64,000 nucleotides of DNA from Paraburkholderia sp. DHOC27 (GCF_003429005.1 NZ_QVQV01000010.1:171381-235380); one strand, 5' to 3'; shown: positions 9,304 to 19,058, numbered from the stretch's first letter. Notes: generated from the sequence alone by a model not told the origin. Made by a program: numbers and translations.

Positions 9304-10384
9304 GGACAGACACAAGAGACATCAAGCGATCAGCTATCCTGGGCAACGGTTCGACCCATTTAGCGCCGCCCCGTTTCACCAATTCGCCGGGCATCCCCCA
9401 GATCACGGCGGTTTCTTCAGCCTCGGCGATCGTCGTACCTCCCAATGTGCGCAGCTCGGCCATGGCTGACGCACCGTCATCGCCCATACCTGTCATGAGA
9501 ATGCCCACGAGCTGGCGGGGGGCGACATGCTCAGCGGCCGATTGCACGAGCCGGTTGGTGCTTGGGTGCCAAGGGTAGCTCGCCTCGGCGGGGGCAGCCA
9601 TGGCTAACAACGCCCCGGCACGGCGGGTCACAATGACGTCGGCATCGCCACGCCCGATGTACGCTGTACCAGGTTTGAGCACGGTCGGGCTGCGGACTTC
9701 CTGTACACGGATATTGCAAATGCTATCCAGGCGGCGCGCCAAAGGGCCGGTAAAGCTTGCTGGCATATGCTGGGCGATCACGATAGGCCAAGGAAAGCCT
9801 GCGGGAAGCGTGGTCAGCAGAGCTTCAAGCGCAGGCGGCCCGCCGGTCGACGTTCCAACAACCACTAGCCGTTCACCGGTCTCGGGCGCGAGCGCCGGTG
9901 CCTGATCTTTGGGCCTTGAGCGGAGCCCTGTCGTGCCGGAGATACTGGCGTGGTGTCGAATGCGCTCTCGCAAGCGCGCGCTCGCCCTGACCTTAACCGT
10001 TGCGGCCGTGCGCACCTTTTCCAGGAGAACGGGAGCAAACTCTGCCATGCGCATGGAGACCGCACCGCCCGGCTTGGTCACGAAGTCGACGGCCCCGAGG
10101 CGTAGCGCGTCAAGTGTCGCTTCGGCACCCTCAGCCGTCAATGTCGAGACCATGACCACCGGTGTGGGTTTTTCCAGCATGATCAAATCAAGACAGTCCA
10201 GTCCGTTCATTCCAGGCATCTGGACATCAAGCGTGATGACATTCGGCTTGAAGACCTTCAACTTCTCCAGCGCTTCCAGGCCATTGGGCGCAAACTGAAT
10301 TTCGAATTCGGGATCATTTCCGAAGACGCCGCCGAACAGCTTTCGAACCAGAGCGGAGTCATCGACAATCAGAACTTTAATCAC
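9287..10384 (-). CDS. cheB: CheB, protein-glutamate methylesterase/glutaminase
   Basis: A 365-residue two-domain protein. The receiver domain has VDDSALVRK and phosphoacceptor Asp53 in ITLDVQMPGMNGLD. The effector domain shows the full catalytic triad: Ser179 in VVGTSTGGPPAL, His206 in IAQHMPASFT and Asp near 303 in LMTGMGDDG. It demethylates and deamidates receptor glutamates, opposing CheR. It starts 14 bases after the triple-CheW stop. Confidence 0.95.
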   Translation of the reverse strand: MIKVLIVDDSALVRKLFGGVFGNDPEFEIQFAPNGLEALEKLKVFKPNVITLDVQMPGMNGLDCLDLIMLEKPTPVVMVSTLTAEGAEATLDALRLGAVDFVTKPGGAVSMRMAEFAPVLLEKVRTAATVKVRASARLRERIRHHASISGTTGLRSRPKDQAPALAPETGERLVVVGTSTGGPPALEALLTTLPAGFPWPIVIAQHMPASFTGPLARRLDSICNIRVQEVRSPTVLKPGTAYIGRGDADVIVTRRAGALLAMAAPAEASYPWHPSTNRLVQSAAEHVAPRQLVGILMTGMGDDGASAMAELRTLGGTTIAEAEETAVIWGMPGELVKRGGAKWVEPLPRIADRLMSLVSVHASDS

Positions 10385-10398
10385 TCAACAACCCGCCC

Positions 10399-11910
10399 TT
10401 AATCAGCCTGGAATTTATCGAGTATGCCGCGCTCGGCGCGGGTCAGCAACTCAGGCGGGGAAAGGAGAAGGACGATGCGACCCGCCCCCTTGAGGTTGAT
10501 AACGCCGTTAACTAGCCGAGCGATGTCATCGGTCAAGTCTGGCGCCTCTTCAATCGCCGCTTCGCTGGTCCGCAGGACCTCCGAGACGCCATCAACGACG
10601 AGGCCGGCACGGTGCTGTTCGGTGCGGACAACGATAAGGCGTCGCCCCGTCACACCGGTCGACAGGGGCATATCGAAGCGACGGCGAAGATCTATCACGG
10701 GCAGCACCACGCCGCGACGATTGACAACGCCTTCCAGAAATTCCGGCGTTTTTGGAACCCGAGTGATCTGAGCCGGGAGGGCCGCAATCTCTTCGACCGC
10801 ATCGATGGGCAGGGCAAATTCGTCCCCGCCCAGTTGGAAGATCAAGAAGCTCTCGTTGTCTTCCGTAGCAGTCGCTTGCGCAGTCAATTGCGCTTCGCTT
10901 CGCTGGTGATGGGTCCGCAAACGTTGCATTACGTCCTCCCGAAACAACTGCTCCGGCGCCAGGATCGAAACGATCCGCTTTCCGGCATCGCCGCGATAGA
11001 TCGCCCTTATCCTCGACTCTCCCCCCGCCCGGGAGGCGAGAACCGCCGGAATCGGATCGACAAGATGGGTCTCCGCCGCGACGATTGCCCGCGCCGCGTC
11101 GGCGACCAGCCCCACCTGCGCCCCGTTGACATTCAACACCACGACTTTTTCGCGGCTAGCGGCTCGCGCCTCAATCGGAAAGCCAAGTAGACCGCGCAAT
11201 GACAGAAGTGGCAGCAAGGTGCCGCGGAGAGCCGTGACCCCGAGCACCAACGTTTCAGCTTTGGGGATTGCGGTTCGGGTTTTGGGAGCTGATATGACCT
11301 CTTGAACATCGGTGAGATCAAGAGCAAATTCCTGACCGCTGACTTCAAAGGTGAGCAACATTTCATGCGCGGTTTTCCCTTCCTCGACCACTTCGACTGC
11401 TTCGGCTATCACGGTACGCGCGGCTTGGTGCGTAGCGCGTGAACGTCGTGCGAACACGGCGTCCAAGAGGCCTTTGATGTCGAGGATTTTCGCAGCTTCG
11501 CCTTCAGCGCCGGTCAGAAATGACCCTCTTAGCTTCTCGCCGGTTTCCGTGCTGACTTCGGACTGATGCGTTTCAATCTGTTCGGGCGTAATCCCAATCA
11601 GGTTATCCACTGCGTCGACGACAAGGGCTGCATTGCTTCCGATGTTGAGAACGACCGCGCGCGTGCTGGCGCGCGCTTGCGTCTCCTCAATGCCCAGCAG
11701 CGCGCGCAGACTGACGACCGGCAGGACGGCGCCGCCCAAATTAGCGATGCCAAGAAGCGCTGAAGGGCTTTGCGGAACCCGGGTCATCGGCGGGATGCGG
11801 ATGATCTCCGCGACTTCATGCGCGGGCAGCGCATAGCGCCGCCCGTCAATCCTGAAGGTCAGAAATTGAAAGGCCGATACCGCTCCAAGGTCTTCGAAAA
11901 TTTCAGGCAT
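10399..11910 (-). CDS. scaffold protein with three CheW domains
   Basis: A 503-residue protein with three successive CheW-like modules at about 12-155, 183-325 and 352-490. Each has the typical ALP/IP plus LLGI, GAVLPVVSLR, GVVLPVIDLR signature strands and glycine-rich turns. A normal CheW is about 160 residues, so this is a natural triplication. CheW couples MCP tips to CheA; a triple version could crosslink several receptors or replace CheA-CheW rings. It overlaps the MCP gene end by 8 bases. A short linker rich in Ala, Gln and Thr joins modules two and three. Confidence 0.9.
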   Translation of the reverse strand: MPEIFEDLGAVSAFQFLTFRIDGRRYALPAHEVAEIIRIPPMTRVPQSPSALLGIANLGGAVLPVVSLRALLGIEETQARASTRAVVLNIGSNAALVVDAVDNLIGITPEQIETHQSEVSTETGEKLRGSFLTGAEGEAAKILDIKGLLDAVFARRSRATHQAARTVIAEAVEVVEEGKTAHEMLLTFEVSGQEFALDLTDVQEVISAPKTRTAIPKAETLVLGVTALRGTLLPLLSLRGLLGFPIEARAASREKVVVLNVNGAQVGLVADAARAIVAAETHLVDPIPAVLASRAGGESRIRAIYRGDAGKRIVSILAPEQLFREDVMQRLRTHHQRSEAQLTAQATATEDNESFLIFQLGGDEFALPIDAVEEIAALPAQITRVPKTPEFLEGVVNRRGVVLPVIDLRRRFDMPLSTGVTGRRLIVVRTEQHRAGLVVDGVSEVLRTSEAAIEEAPDLTDDIARLVNGVINLKGAGRIVLLLSPPELLTRAERGILDKFQAD

Positions 11911-13834
11911 TTTGCAGCTTCAGTTCATCGGCGAGGGAGGCAATCTCTTCGATGGCGGCAGCGAGATCCTCCGCCCCTTGGGCTTGTTCGGCGGCGGCGC
12001 TTGCCGCTTCACGGGAGGCAGCACTTGCTTCCTCTGCCGCACTTGCTACCTGCCGGGCCCCGGCTGCGGCTTCCACAGCGGCCGTCAATATGGCGTCGGC
12101 ACCTTCGACAATAAGCGCGCTCCCGGCGCCCAAGGCCTCGATCTCGAGAGAGATTTTTTCGAGCGACAACGAAACAGCCTGGTTGTTTTGTACTTCGAGC
12201 TCAGCGGAGACGATGATCTGATCAAGCTCGCGCTCTAGTGCCGCGACCTGATCGAGGATGTCCCGCACCGTATCCTTGGCGCGGTCAATATTTTCTGACG
12301 CTTCGCGAGCAAGATTTCGGATATCGGTCGAGACCACTGCGAAACCGCGCCCGGCATCTCCGCCGCGTGCCGCTTCGACCAAACCGCTTACCGCCAGCAT
12401 GCCGGTCTGAAGGGTGGTCATCGAAATGGCATTAACGGTCTTTTCAATCTTCCGCCCTACCGTGCCGAGGCGGCCAACGCTCTTGACGCTCTTTTGCGTC
12501 TCCTGCAGGGCAATCTTGACGCCGTCGATCAGCCCTTTGATGGCCTCGCTGCTCTGCGCGATTCCCGCTTCGAGCGCCTTTACCCGCTCGCGTGCCCCCA
12601 GCCCGTTTCTCTGCGAGAGCTGGGCGCTCTTTTCAATCTGCGCGAGGGCGGCGGAAGTTTGCTGCGTGGCCGAGGCCTGCAACTGGCAGGCGCGGTTGAT
12701 TTCCTCGATAGCGGCCATGACTTCTGTGGCGGTACCGGAAAGTTCCTGGATCGTTGCCGAAAGCTCTTCAGCCGAGGAACCGATCTGCTCAGCGGTCGAG
12801 GCGCCGGCCGCCCCGTCTCGGAGTTCTTCGGAAAGGGTCGCCAGGGCGCGGGCTGCTATTTGCGATTGTTCCAGTGACTTGTGCTGCTCCTGGACCACCA
12901 CCTGCACTTCGATCGCGCCGGAGGACTGCTCTTCGGCGGCGCTGGCGATTTCCTCCGTACCCTTCTCGGCTTCAAGCGCGGCGCTTTCGGCCTCAATCGC
13001 GGCGGCAAAAACGGCTCGGCTGTCCTCGCCGATGCGAATCATGTCGCTTCTTCTGCTCGCGAGCGCCGCGACAACCTTGGTTGCAGCCACGGCCTGGGCG
13101 GTGGCGTTTTCCGAAGCAGACTTGAGCGCTGCGACGACAGCACCCACATCGGTCTGGATAGCCTCTGAGAGTTGTTGGACCTCCTGCGCGCTTTTATCCG
13201 AAGTCTCGGCCAAGGTACGCACCTCCTCCGCGACCACAGCAAAACCGCGCCCCTGTTCGCCGGCGCGGGCCGCTTCGATGGCGGCATTCAGGGCATGGAT
13301 ATTGGTCTGGTCGGCGATATCGCTCACAGTCTGCGTTATCGTCCCAATCTCCTTGGCGCGACGTTCAAGCTCGCCGATCACACCGACAATGACGAGCTGG
13401 CGCTCGGCGTTTCGTTCGATCGAGCGAATGGATGAGCTGATCTGCGCGTTAGTCTCCACAAGCGTGGTCAAAACTGTTTCTGCACGGCGCCCGGACGCAT
13501 CGGCTTCCGCTTTCGCGGTTGCGAGGGACGCGACGATGCGTTTCATTCCGGCCGATTGCTGTTGGGACGCGCCTGCGGCTTCTTCGGCCCCGGCGGCGAT
13601 TTGCTCCATTGAAAGGCCTAGTTCTTTGGTCGCTGCGGATGCCTGTGTGAGCCCGGCCGCCAATTCCTCGGTTGCCGCGGCAACCCGTTCAGATATGGTC
13701 TGTTGGCGGGCAGGGGCATTGCGCGTCTTCTTGGCCGGGGCGGCCGGGGCGGCCGCGGACGGCGCTGGCGCCGGGCCCGGTGCCGTTGCTTTTAAGGCGG
13801 AAGCCGCGATTTTCGATTTCTTTACGAGTGTCAT
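11903..13834 (-). CDS. soluble methyl-accepting chemotaxis protein with two signalling hairpins
   Basis: A 643-residue receptor with no transmembrane segment and no recognisable ligand domain. The first 50 residues are Lys- then Ala/Pro-rich and probably disordered. Then comes a long coiled coil with the canonical MCP tip, IHALNAAIEAARAGEQGRGF followed by AVVAEEVRTLAE, near residues 170-200. A second hairpin near residues 465-500 has a diverged tip (SGLVEAARGGDAGRGFAVVS and IRNLAREA). Both arms are Ala/Glu/Gln-rich with candidate methylation sites such as AAEEQ and AEEAS. It is the first gene of the operon and so the probable input of the whole chemosensory system. The signal sensed is unknown; it may be cytoplasmic or supplied by a partner. 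Confidence 0.9.
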   Translation of the reverse strand: MTLVKKSKIAASALKATAPGPAPAPSAAAPAAPAKKTRNAPARQQTISERVAAATEELAAGLTQASAATKELGLSMEQIAAGAEEAAGASQQQSAGMKRIVASLATAKAEADASGRRAETVLTTLVETNAQISSSIRSIERNAERQLVIVGVIGELERRAKEIGTITQTVSDIADQTNIHALNAAIEAARAGEQGRGFAVVAEEVRTLAETSDKSAQEVQQLSEAIQTDVGAVVAALKSASENATAQAVAATKVVAALASRRSDMIRIGEDSRAVFAAAIEAESAALEAEKGTEEIASAAEEQSSGAIEVQVVVQEQHKSLEQSQIAARALATLSEELRDGAAGASTAEQIGSSAEELSATIQELSGTATEVMAAIEEINRACQLQASATQQTSAALAQIEKSAQLSQRNGLGARERVKALEAGIAQSSEAIKGLIDGVKIALQETQKSVKSVGRLGTVGRKIEKTVNAISMTTLQTGMLAVSGLVEAARGGDAGRGFAVVSTDIRNLAREASENIDRAKDTVRDILDQVAALERELDQIIVSAELEVQNNQAVSLSLEKISLEIEALGAGSALIVEGADAILTAAVEAAAGARQVASAAEEASAASREAASAAAEQAQGAEDLAAAIEEIASLADELKLQNA

Positions 13835-14134
13835 ATCTTTCTCGGTATTGAGGCTTTGCGCTCTCCGCCCTACAAGGCCGGCTTATCTCAGGAAGCTGGC
13901 GTCAGCCCGTGGACCCCGACGGCCAGGGCATTGTATATCCCGACTTCCAGATCAGATGATACCGGTAGCCCGATTCGGCCTCCAGTGACCATAGGCAGTC
14001 ACCTTCGCAGATGCGGAATACTGAAGCACTCGGGCCATATCGCGGTTTGATATGCTCTGGCAGAGCCTGCAGGATCAAATTGATAATCAGCCTCATGCGT
14101 ATAAGAGAAATTTAAATAGGGACAGATTATCTTG

Positions 14135-15229
14135 ATGAACTTGCCTGAGAGCGTCGCTTGCCTTTCTCGAGAAATGCTGATTGAGGCGGACCTAACCCAC
14201 GTAATTTCGGATGTTAATTCCGGGTGCGGGCATGTCCTCGGCTGGTCGCAAACCGAATTCCGCGAAAAAAACTTTCTGGACCTGGTTCATCCTGACGATC
14301 GTGGACTCACATTGGCCGCGCTGGCAGCCATCGACAAAGGCGGCAAAGCGCTTGCTTTTATCAATAGATGCATGCACAAAAGCGGCGAGCCAGCTTGGGT
14401 GTCATGGCGTGTCGCCAAAGTCGACATGTCAGTCTTCTTTATCGGTCGCGACATTAGCGCTGAAAGGCGCGCAAACGCCGCATTGGAGAAATTTGAAGAG
14501 GCGTTATTTCAACTTGACCGCACAGCGACCATGTCGCAGTTGGCTAATGAAATTTCCCACGACTTTAACAATCAACTGCAAAGTGTTGTCGCGTCTCTGG
14601 AACTGATCCGTCGCCTGGTTTCGTCCAATCGCGGCCCTGAGACCGAACGCTTCATCACGAACGCGCTCAGTGCATCCCAGCGCGCGGCGACTCTCAACCA
14701 TCAAGTGCGCCAATTGCTGCGTCCTCAATCGCCTAACCCGCAGGTGTTAGCGGTCAACCAGATGCTCGTGGCGGCGCAGGAAATGCTGCTCATTGGGCTT
14801 CCACCGAAAATAAAGGTGGATTTAACGCTCGCTCCCGATCTTTGGGAAATCTATTGCGATCGAGTGCAAGCGGAGACTGCCGTTTTGAATCTGCTTTTGA
14901 ACGCCAGTGAGGCTATGGCTGGAGGCGGTACGATAAAAATCCAGAGCGACAATATCGAAGTGAGCGCAGCGACGTCCGGACCGCCGAGCAGACTGCCACT
15001 GGGACCCTACGTCATGATTGTGGTAAAGGACTCGGGCGCTGGAATGCCTGCGGAAATTAAGGATCGCGCCTTCGAAACTTTTTTTACAACTAAGCCGAAC
15101 GGACTGGGCCTAGGCCTATCTGTGGTGCAGCGTTTTGCCCAACAGAACGGGGGGCAGGCGTTCATTCAGAGCGAGCCGGGCCAAGGCGCGGCGGTGACCA
15201 TCTACCTGCCTCGTTTTGCGCAGGGCTGA
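14135..15229 (+). CDS. PAS-domain sensor histidine kinase, divergent from the chemosensory operon
   Basis: A 364-residue soluble kinase. An N-terminal PAS domain (about 10-115) with HPDDR and GRDISAERR is followed by H box ISHDFNNQLQ, N box LLLNASEAMAGGG, DSGAGM and GLGLGLSVVQRFAQQNGG ATP-lid motifs. The HDFNN type of H box is the same as in the hybrid kinase at 1883. There is no receiver. Start ATG 14135 is preferred over the overlapping TTG at 14132. It is read away from the MCP gene across a gap of about 300 bases. A cognate regulator is not adjacent; the receiver-bearing proteins of the divergent operon are the obvious candidates. Confidence 0.88.
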   Translation: MNLPESVACLSREMLIEADLTHVISDVNSGCGHVLGWSQTEFREKNFLDLVHPDDRGLTLAALAAIDKGGKALAFINRCMHKSGEPAWVSWRVAKVDMSVFFIGRDISAERRANAALEKFEEALFQLDRTATMSQLANEISHDFNNQLQSVVASLELIRRLVSSNRGPETERFITNALSASQRAATLNHQVRQLLRPQSPNPQVLAVNQMLVAAQEMLLIGLPPKIKVDLTLAPDLWEIYCDRVQAETAVLNLLLNASEAMAGGGTIKIQSDNIEVSAATSGPPSRLPLGPYVMIVVKDSGAGMPAEIKDRAFETFFTTKPNGLGLGLSVVQRFAQQNGGQAFIQSEPGQGAAVTIYLPRFAQG

Positions 15230-15232
15230 TCC

Positions 15233-15974
15233 GCTCGTCAGCAACGCCAGCAGGCAATTGAGAAAAAGCGGCACTCAGCGCGATATCCGTACAAGGAAGA
15301 AACGTTACCAAACGCGAATATCCGTGAGCTCGGGGCGCCGACAGCTCGTGCAGACAGGTGTTGAACAAACTTCAAGATGACATACCTGACGAACCGGAAA
15401 CGCGAAAAATCGGTTCGCCGCGTAACCGACCGTCTCAAGAGGTCGGTGATGACCGATGCTGAGTGAATTCGCTGATGCCAGAAGCTGCCGTTCGGTTGCT
15501 GGACGCCAGCATCGTTAGCATGCGAAGGAGGACCTGGTCGCCGATTCGGCGGCGCGAGCGGCCGGTGAACTCCAGTAACGGTCGTTGAGGCAACAATGGT
15601 CTGAACGGCCGATTCCGGTCGATTCGTGCCGCCGAACGTGACAGGATGCGACCGTATATCGTTTGGCTGTAAGCGACATACTGGCGCGCGCGCGAAATCG
15701 CGACATGGGTGCTGTGAAGGTAGAGTTTGTCGCTCTAGGCGGAGACCCCTGACGCTTCCAGGCGATTCGAGATGAGGCACAAGGCGCCAGTCTCATGCCC
15801 CCTAGGCAGCCAAGAGCAAGGACGCGCAATCGGAATGCATCTCACCCCTGATAACAGGAATTAGCGCCGTGGAAAGCATTGGCTCGTTCGCCCACCAGGC
15901 GGCGGAGGGCGCTTTGAGGGGCGGTTCATGGACGATGTATTAAAAGACGCTACAGCGATGTTCAGCTCACCGAT
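15233..15974. other. 740-base stretch without a supportable gene
   Basis: Open frames here on the minus strand (largest about 180 codons) have Arg/Ser/Pro-rich, shadow-like composition and no family motif that I can recognise. No tRNA, repeat or clear terminator is visible. Confidence 0.5.
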
Positions 15975-16550
15975 TCATTTCGATGGAGACAGTTCGGGAA
16001 GCAGAGCCAGGATTCCATCGGCGGCCCGGCGCATGAGTGCTTCGTCGTGGAATGTCCGCGCGAGGACATACCCTCCCTGAATGAGAGCCGTAAGCGAAAC
16101 AGCCAGCGTCTCGGGATCTGGGCCTGCTCTGAATGCTCCTTCCGATTGGGCTTGCGCAAGGGATCGCGCAATATGATTGCGCACAGCGTCAAAGTACGCG
16201 GCTATCGGTCTGCGAAGTGCTTCATGTTCTATTGAGGCCTCGTGAACAAGCCGGCCAAGCCGGCAACCGCGGAACGCCTCTCTCTCGACAAGGAGGTAGT
16301 GGCGGAGAGCTTCCAGCGGTGGGATATCGGCCGCAAAAATTTCATCGAGACGTCCGATTTCTTCCTCGGCCGCCTCTGCCAGCGCCGTCTCCGCAATCGC
16401 AAGCTTCGACGGGAAGTGGTGATAGAGGCTACCCGGCCTGGCGGCGCTTCGAGCCTGAATGTCACGAGGCGACATGGCCTCGTAGCCGACTTCCCAGAGC
16501 AGTGCTTTCGTCGCTTCTACGAGCGGGTCGCGTTTCGATGGCTTAGGCAT
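15975..16550 (-). CDS. TetR/AcrR-family transcriptional regulator
   Basis: A 191-residue repressor starting at MPKPSKRDPLVEATKALLWE (ATG 16550). The N-terminal helix-turn-helix reads GYEAMSPRDIQARSAARPGS followed by LYHHFPSK, the classic TetR recognition helix. The C-terminal two-thirds is a variable ligand and dimer domain. Its start overlaps the tautomerase stop by 8 bases, so the two are co-expressed. A longer frame to 16622 adds residues from within the tautomerase gene and is rejected. The effector is unknown; a compound handled by the tautomerase is possible. Confidence 0.88.
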   Translation of the reverse strand: MPKPSKRDPLVEATKALLWEVGYEAMSPRDIQARSAARPGSLYHHFPSKLAIAETALAEAAEEEIGRLDEIFAADIPPLEALRHYLLVEREAFRGCRLGRLVHEASIEHEALRRPIAAYFDAVRNHIARSLAQAQSEGAFRAGPDPETLAVSLTALIQGGYVLARTFHDEALMRRAADGILALLPELSPSK

Positions 16551-16941
16551 CGGCCGTCGCCTTCGGAATGAGCGTTTCAGCAGGGAAGCGAGGGAGTTCC
16601 GGGTCCACTTCATGGAAGACAAACAAGACGTCCCGAGGCGCTAGCTGCAGGCGCTCGCCGAATTGCCTGATTGCTTCATCAGCGATAAGGTCGGCAGTGC
16701 CTTTCGGCCTCCCTTTCGAAATGACGACCTCGACGACCAGGAACCGGTCGGTTCTGTCAGCGGTGTAGTTGGGGTAGCGGGGATCTGCCAGAAGATCTTC
16801 AGGGTCGACGTCGATAAAACGATGAAACAGATCCTCTCGCTGAAAACCAGCGGCCACTTGGGCTCCTATCATCGCCGCCGACAACTGCAACTTGTCGGCA
16901 CGCTCGAGTCCCCGTCGGACGGTGAAGGTCACGAATGGCAT
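16543..16941 (-). CDS. 4-oxalocrotonate tautomerase-superfamily protein
   Basis: A 132-residue protein starting MPFVTFTVRRGL (ATG 16941, with a GGAG site upstream). After Met removal this exposes Pro1, the catalytic base of this superfamily. The length suits a fused or long-type member (two beta-alpha-beta units) rather than the 62-residue 4-OT. It contains VVEVVISKGRPKGTADLIAD and a second half ending FVFHEVDPELPRF. The substrate cannot be assigned. It forms an operon with the downstream TetR gene. Confidence 0.82.
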   Translation of the reverse strand: MPFVTFTVRRGLERADKLQLSAAMIGAQVAAGFQREDLFHRFIDVDPEDLLADPRYPNYTADRTDRFLVVEVVISKGRPKGTADLIADEAIRQFGERLQLAPRDVLFVFHEVDPELPRFPAETLIPKATADA

Positions 16942-17114
16942 TACAAATTCTCCGCGGTTCTGGACGTATCGATTGTGGAAGCTGCACGGATTGCGCATGC
17001 ATCCTTGCTGGTACTACAATTTGACCTGTAGGTATGTCAATTAATAATCGAGTGCGTGATCTCGCTTAGACCGCGCCGCCCGGGCACGGCTGACGGAGCA
17101 TGCCGGTGTCCGTT

Positions 17115-18544
17115 CTAACGTGCTGGCATCTTCTGGCTGGATCGGGTTTGGATGACCTCGTAGAGCCGGTCGCAGGCGCCCGAAATCTGATCGTCGACCG
17201 CGGTTGCGACGCCGAGGAGCAGCCCGTTGAATGCGTTCCCGGACGAGGGCACGAACCATGGCGAAAGCGGAGCGGGCGCCAGGTCGAGCATGCGCGCCTC
17301 CTTCGCAATTTCTACATCCGACAAACCATCCGGCAGTCTCAGCAAAATCGCTAGTCCTGCGGATTGGACGACGCATTTCTTTGATTGCAGAATCGAATAG
17401 ATCGCGTTGCTACGGGCTGCATAGATGCGCTTCATCTGTCGAAGATGTCGCATGTAGTGACCTTCGCGCATGAAATCCGCGACCGCGAGTTGCACGACAG
17501 CGTCGGGCGCGGGCGCGAGGCACGCGATGGTCTCGGCAAACCGATCAGCCAGCGCCCGCGGCGCTACGATAAAGCCGATGCGAAGTGATGGGCTGATTGT
17601 TTTGCTAAACGAACCGATGTGAATAACACGGCTGCCGCTGTCAAGCGATGCCAGAGCAGGCGCAGCTCGCCTCCTCAATTGCAGGTCACCGAGATAGTCA
17701 TCTTCAATTATCCAGGCGTTTGCACCCGCTGCCCACTCGATCAATTGCACGCGTCGGGCAAGCGAAAGCACTGCGCCCGTCGGTGCCTGTTGCCCGGGCG
17801 TTACCAGTGCCAGTGCTGCGTCTGGCGCCATTTCGACGGCGCGTGAAACATCCATTCCCTCGTCATCAACTGGAACCGGCACTGGCTCCAGTTGCGCGAG
17901 CTGAAGTGCCTTGCGACTTGACGGGAAACCTGGATTTTCAACCCACGCCCGCCTTCCCGCCATTCCTAGCACCCCTAGAGCGACGCCCAGTCCCCCGGAG
18001 AAACCTGCAGTGATGAAGATTTGTGACGGATCGCATTTGACGCCTCGAGCCAAAGCGAGATGAGCTGCAATCTCTTGCTTCAGCGATGGCTCGCCCCGGG
18101 GGTCAGGATAGACGTGAGGCACAGTCAATTTGGAACGGGCAGCGCGAGACCACAAGCGCGAAAAGACCGCGGTTGGAAAACACTCAGAGGCGGGAATCCC
18201 GTTCTGGAAAATCAAGTGTCCAGAGGGGAAAAAAGCCTGGTGCGGCTCGGGTAGCGGATCTTGCGCGAACCCAATCGGAGACTCTGAGCGCATTTGGTGT
18301 TGCGCGACCCTCGTGCCACCCGAACGGGACGGGATCACTAGCTGAGCGTCTGTTAATCGCTCGTACGCTGCTTTCACCGTACCCCTGGATACACCGAGTT
18401 GGGCGGCTAGATCAAGCCAGGAGGGCAATCGCGCGCCGGCACAAGCACGCCGCTGCGTATCGCAGCGGTTATCCCGAGTCGGATCTGCTCCGAAAGCGAA
18501 GACCTTGATGCGCGATCGAGCTTCAGGTTCAGTGATTGGGACAT
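17115..18544 (-). pseudogene. MocR/PdxR-type GntR-aminotransferase regulator, frameshifted near its start
   Basis: The 437-codon main frame (17115-18428) has a GntR winged-helix end (LAAQLGVSRGTVKAAYERL) and a full aminotransferase class I-like domain with DDYLGDLQL, the PLP lysine region GSFSKTISPSLRIGFIVAP and VTPGQQAPTG. The missing first part of the DNA-binding domain lies upstream in another frame: ATG 18544 gives MSQSLNLKLDRASRSSLSEQ and on to AIRSGVLVP. The join at about 18436-18440 needs one extra base (expected VPGARLPSWLDL). So the gene is either inactivated by a one-base deletion or contains a sequence error. It is divergent from the cupin/AhpD pair, 94 bases apart, and would be their natural regulator. 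Confidence 0.8.
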
Positions 18545-18638
18545 GTCGGGTCGTGGTACATCACAATTTTGTGAATTTGGTTCTTTTTAATGACCTTCGA
18601 TTGAAACAGAATAGTCGCACGCAATCAAGGAGGTTTAA

Positions 18639-19058
18639 GTGAACACCAGGCATATGTGGCTGTCGCTGTCCGTGGCTGTTGGTTTCGTTGTCGTGGCAGC
18701 GTCGGCGGCCGGCGAGTCCGTTGGCGACTCCGTCAAGCCAAATTTTTCGCATGTTATTCCGAAAGTTCCGGATAAATCACTCATCGCGGTTGAGGTTTTT
18801 TATCCACCTGGCGGCGTGTCGCTGCCGCATCGTCATGCTCACTCGGCTTTCATTTACGCCTACGTTGTATCGGGACGGGTGGTGAGTCATGTGGAAGGCC
18901 GGCCAGAGCAAACTTACGGCCCGGGGGAGTCTTTTTACGAGATGCCCGGCGCACATCATCTGGTCAGCCGCAATGCCAGCACGACTCAACCGGCGAAGCT
19001 GCTGGCTGTTTTTGTAGTCGACAGCGACGACAAAGAACTTACGACCAACGACAAATAG
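18639..19058 (+). CDS. secreted cupin-domain protein
   Basis: A 139-residue protein with GTG start at 18639 and a strong AAGGAGG ribosome site at 18627-18633. A signal peptide (MNTRHMWLSLSVAVGFVVVA, cleavage near ASA) is followed by one small cupin barrel: motif 1 LPHRHAHSAFIYAYVVSG and motif 2 PGESFYEMPGAHH, giving the usual His/Glu metal ligands. Export suggests a periplasmic role. It is 9 bases upstream of the AhpD-like gene and divergent from the MocR-type regulator, a combination recurring in Proteobacteria. The enzymatic reaction, if any, is unknown. Confidence 0.85.
   Translation: MNTRHMWLSLSVAVGFVVVAASAAGESVGDSVKPNFSHVIPKVPDKSLIAVEVFYPPGGVSLPHRHAHSAFIYAYVVSGRVVSHVEGRPEQTYGPGESFYEMPGAHHLVSRNASTTQPAKLLAVFVVDSDDKELTTNDK

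Noticed and set aside
12414..13988. 524-codon plus-strand frame opposite the MCP gene
   Set aside because: Ala/Ser-rich shadow of a strong coding frame on the minus strand, which has full MCP motifs.
15238..15780. 180-codon minus-strand frame after the PAS kinase
   Set aside because: No motif, Arg/Ser-rich composition and no ribosome site.
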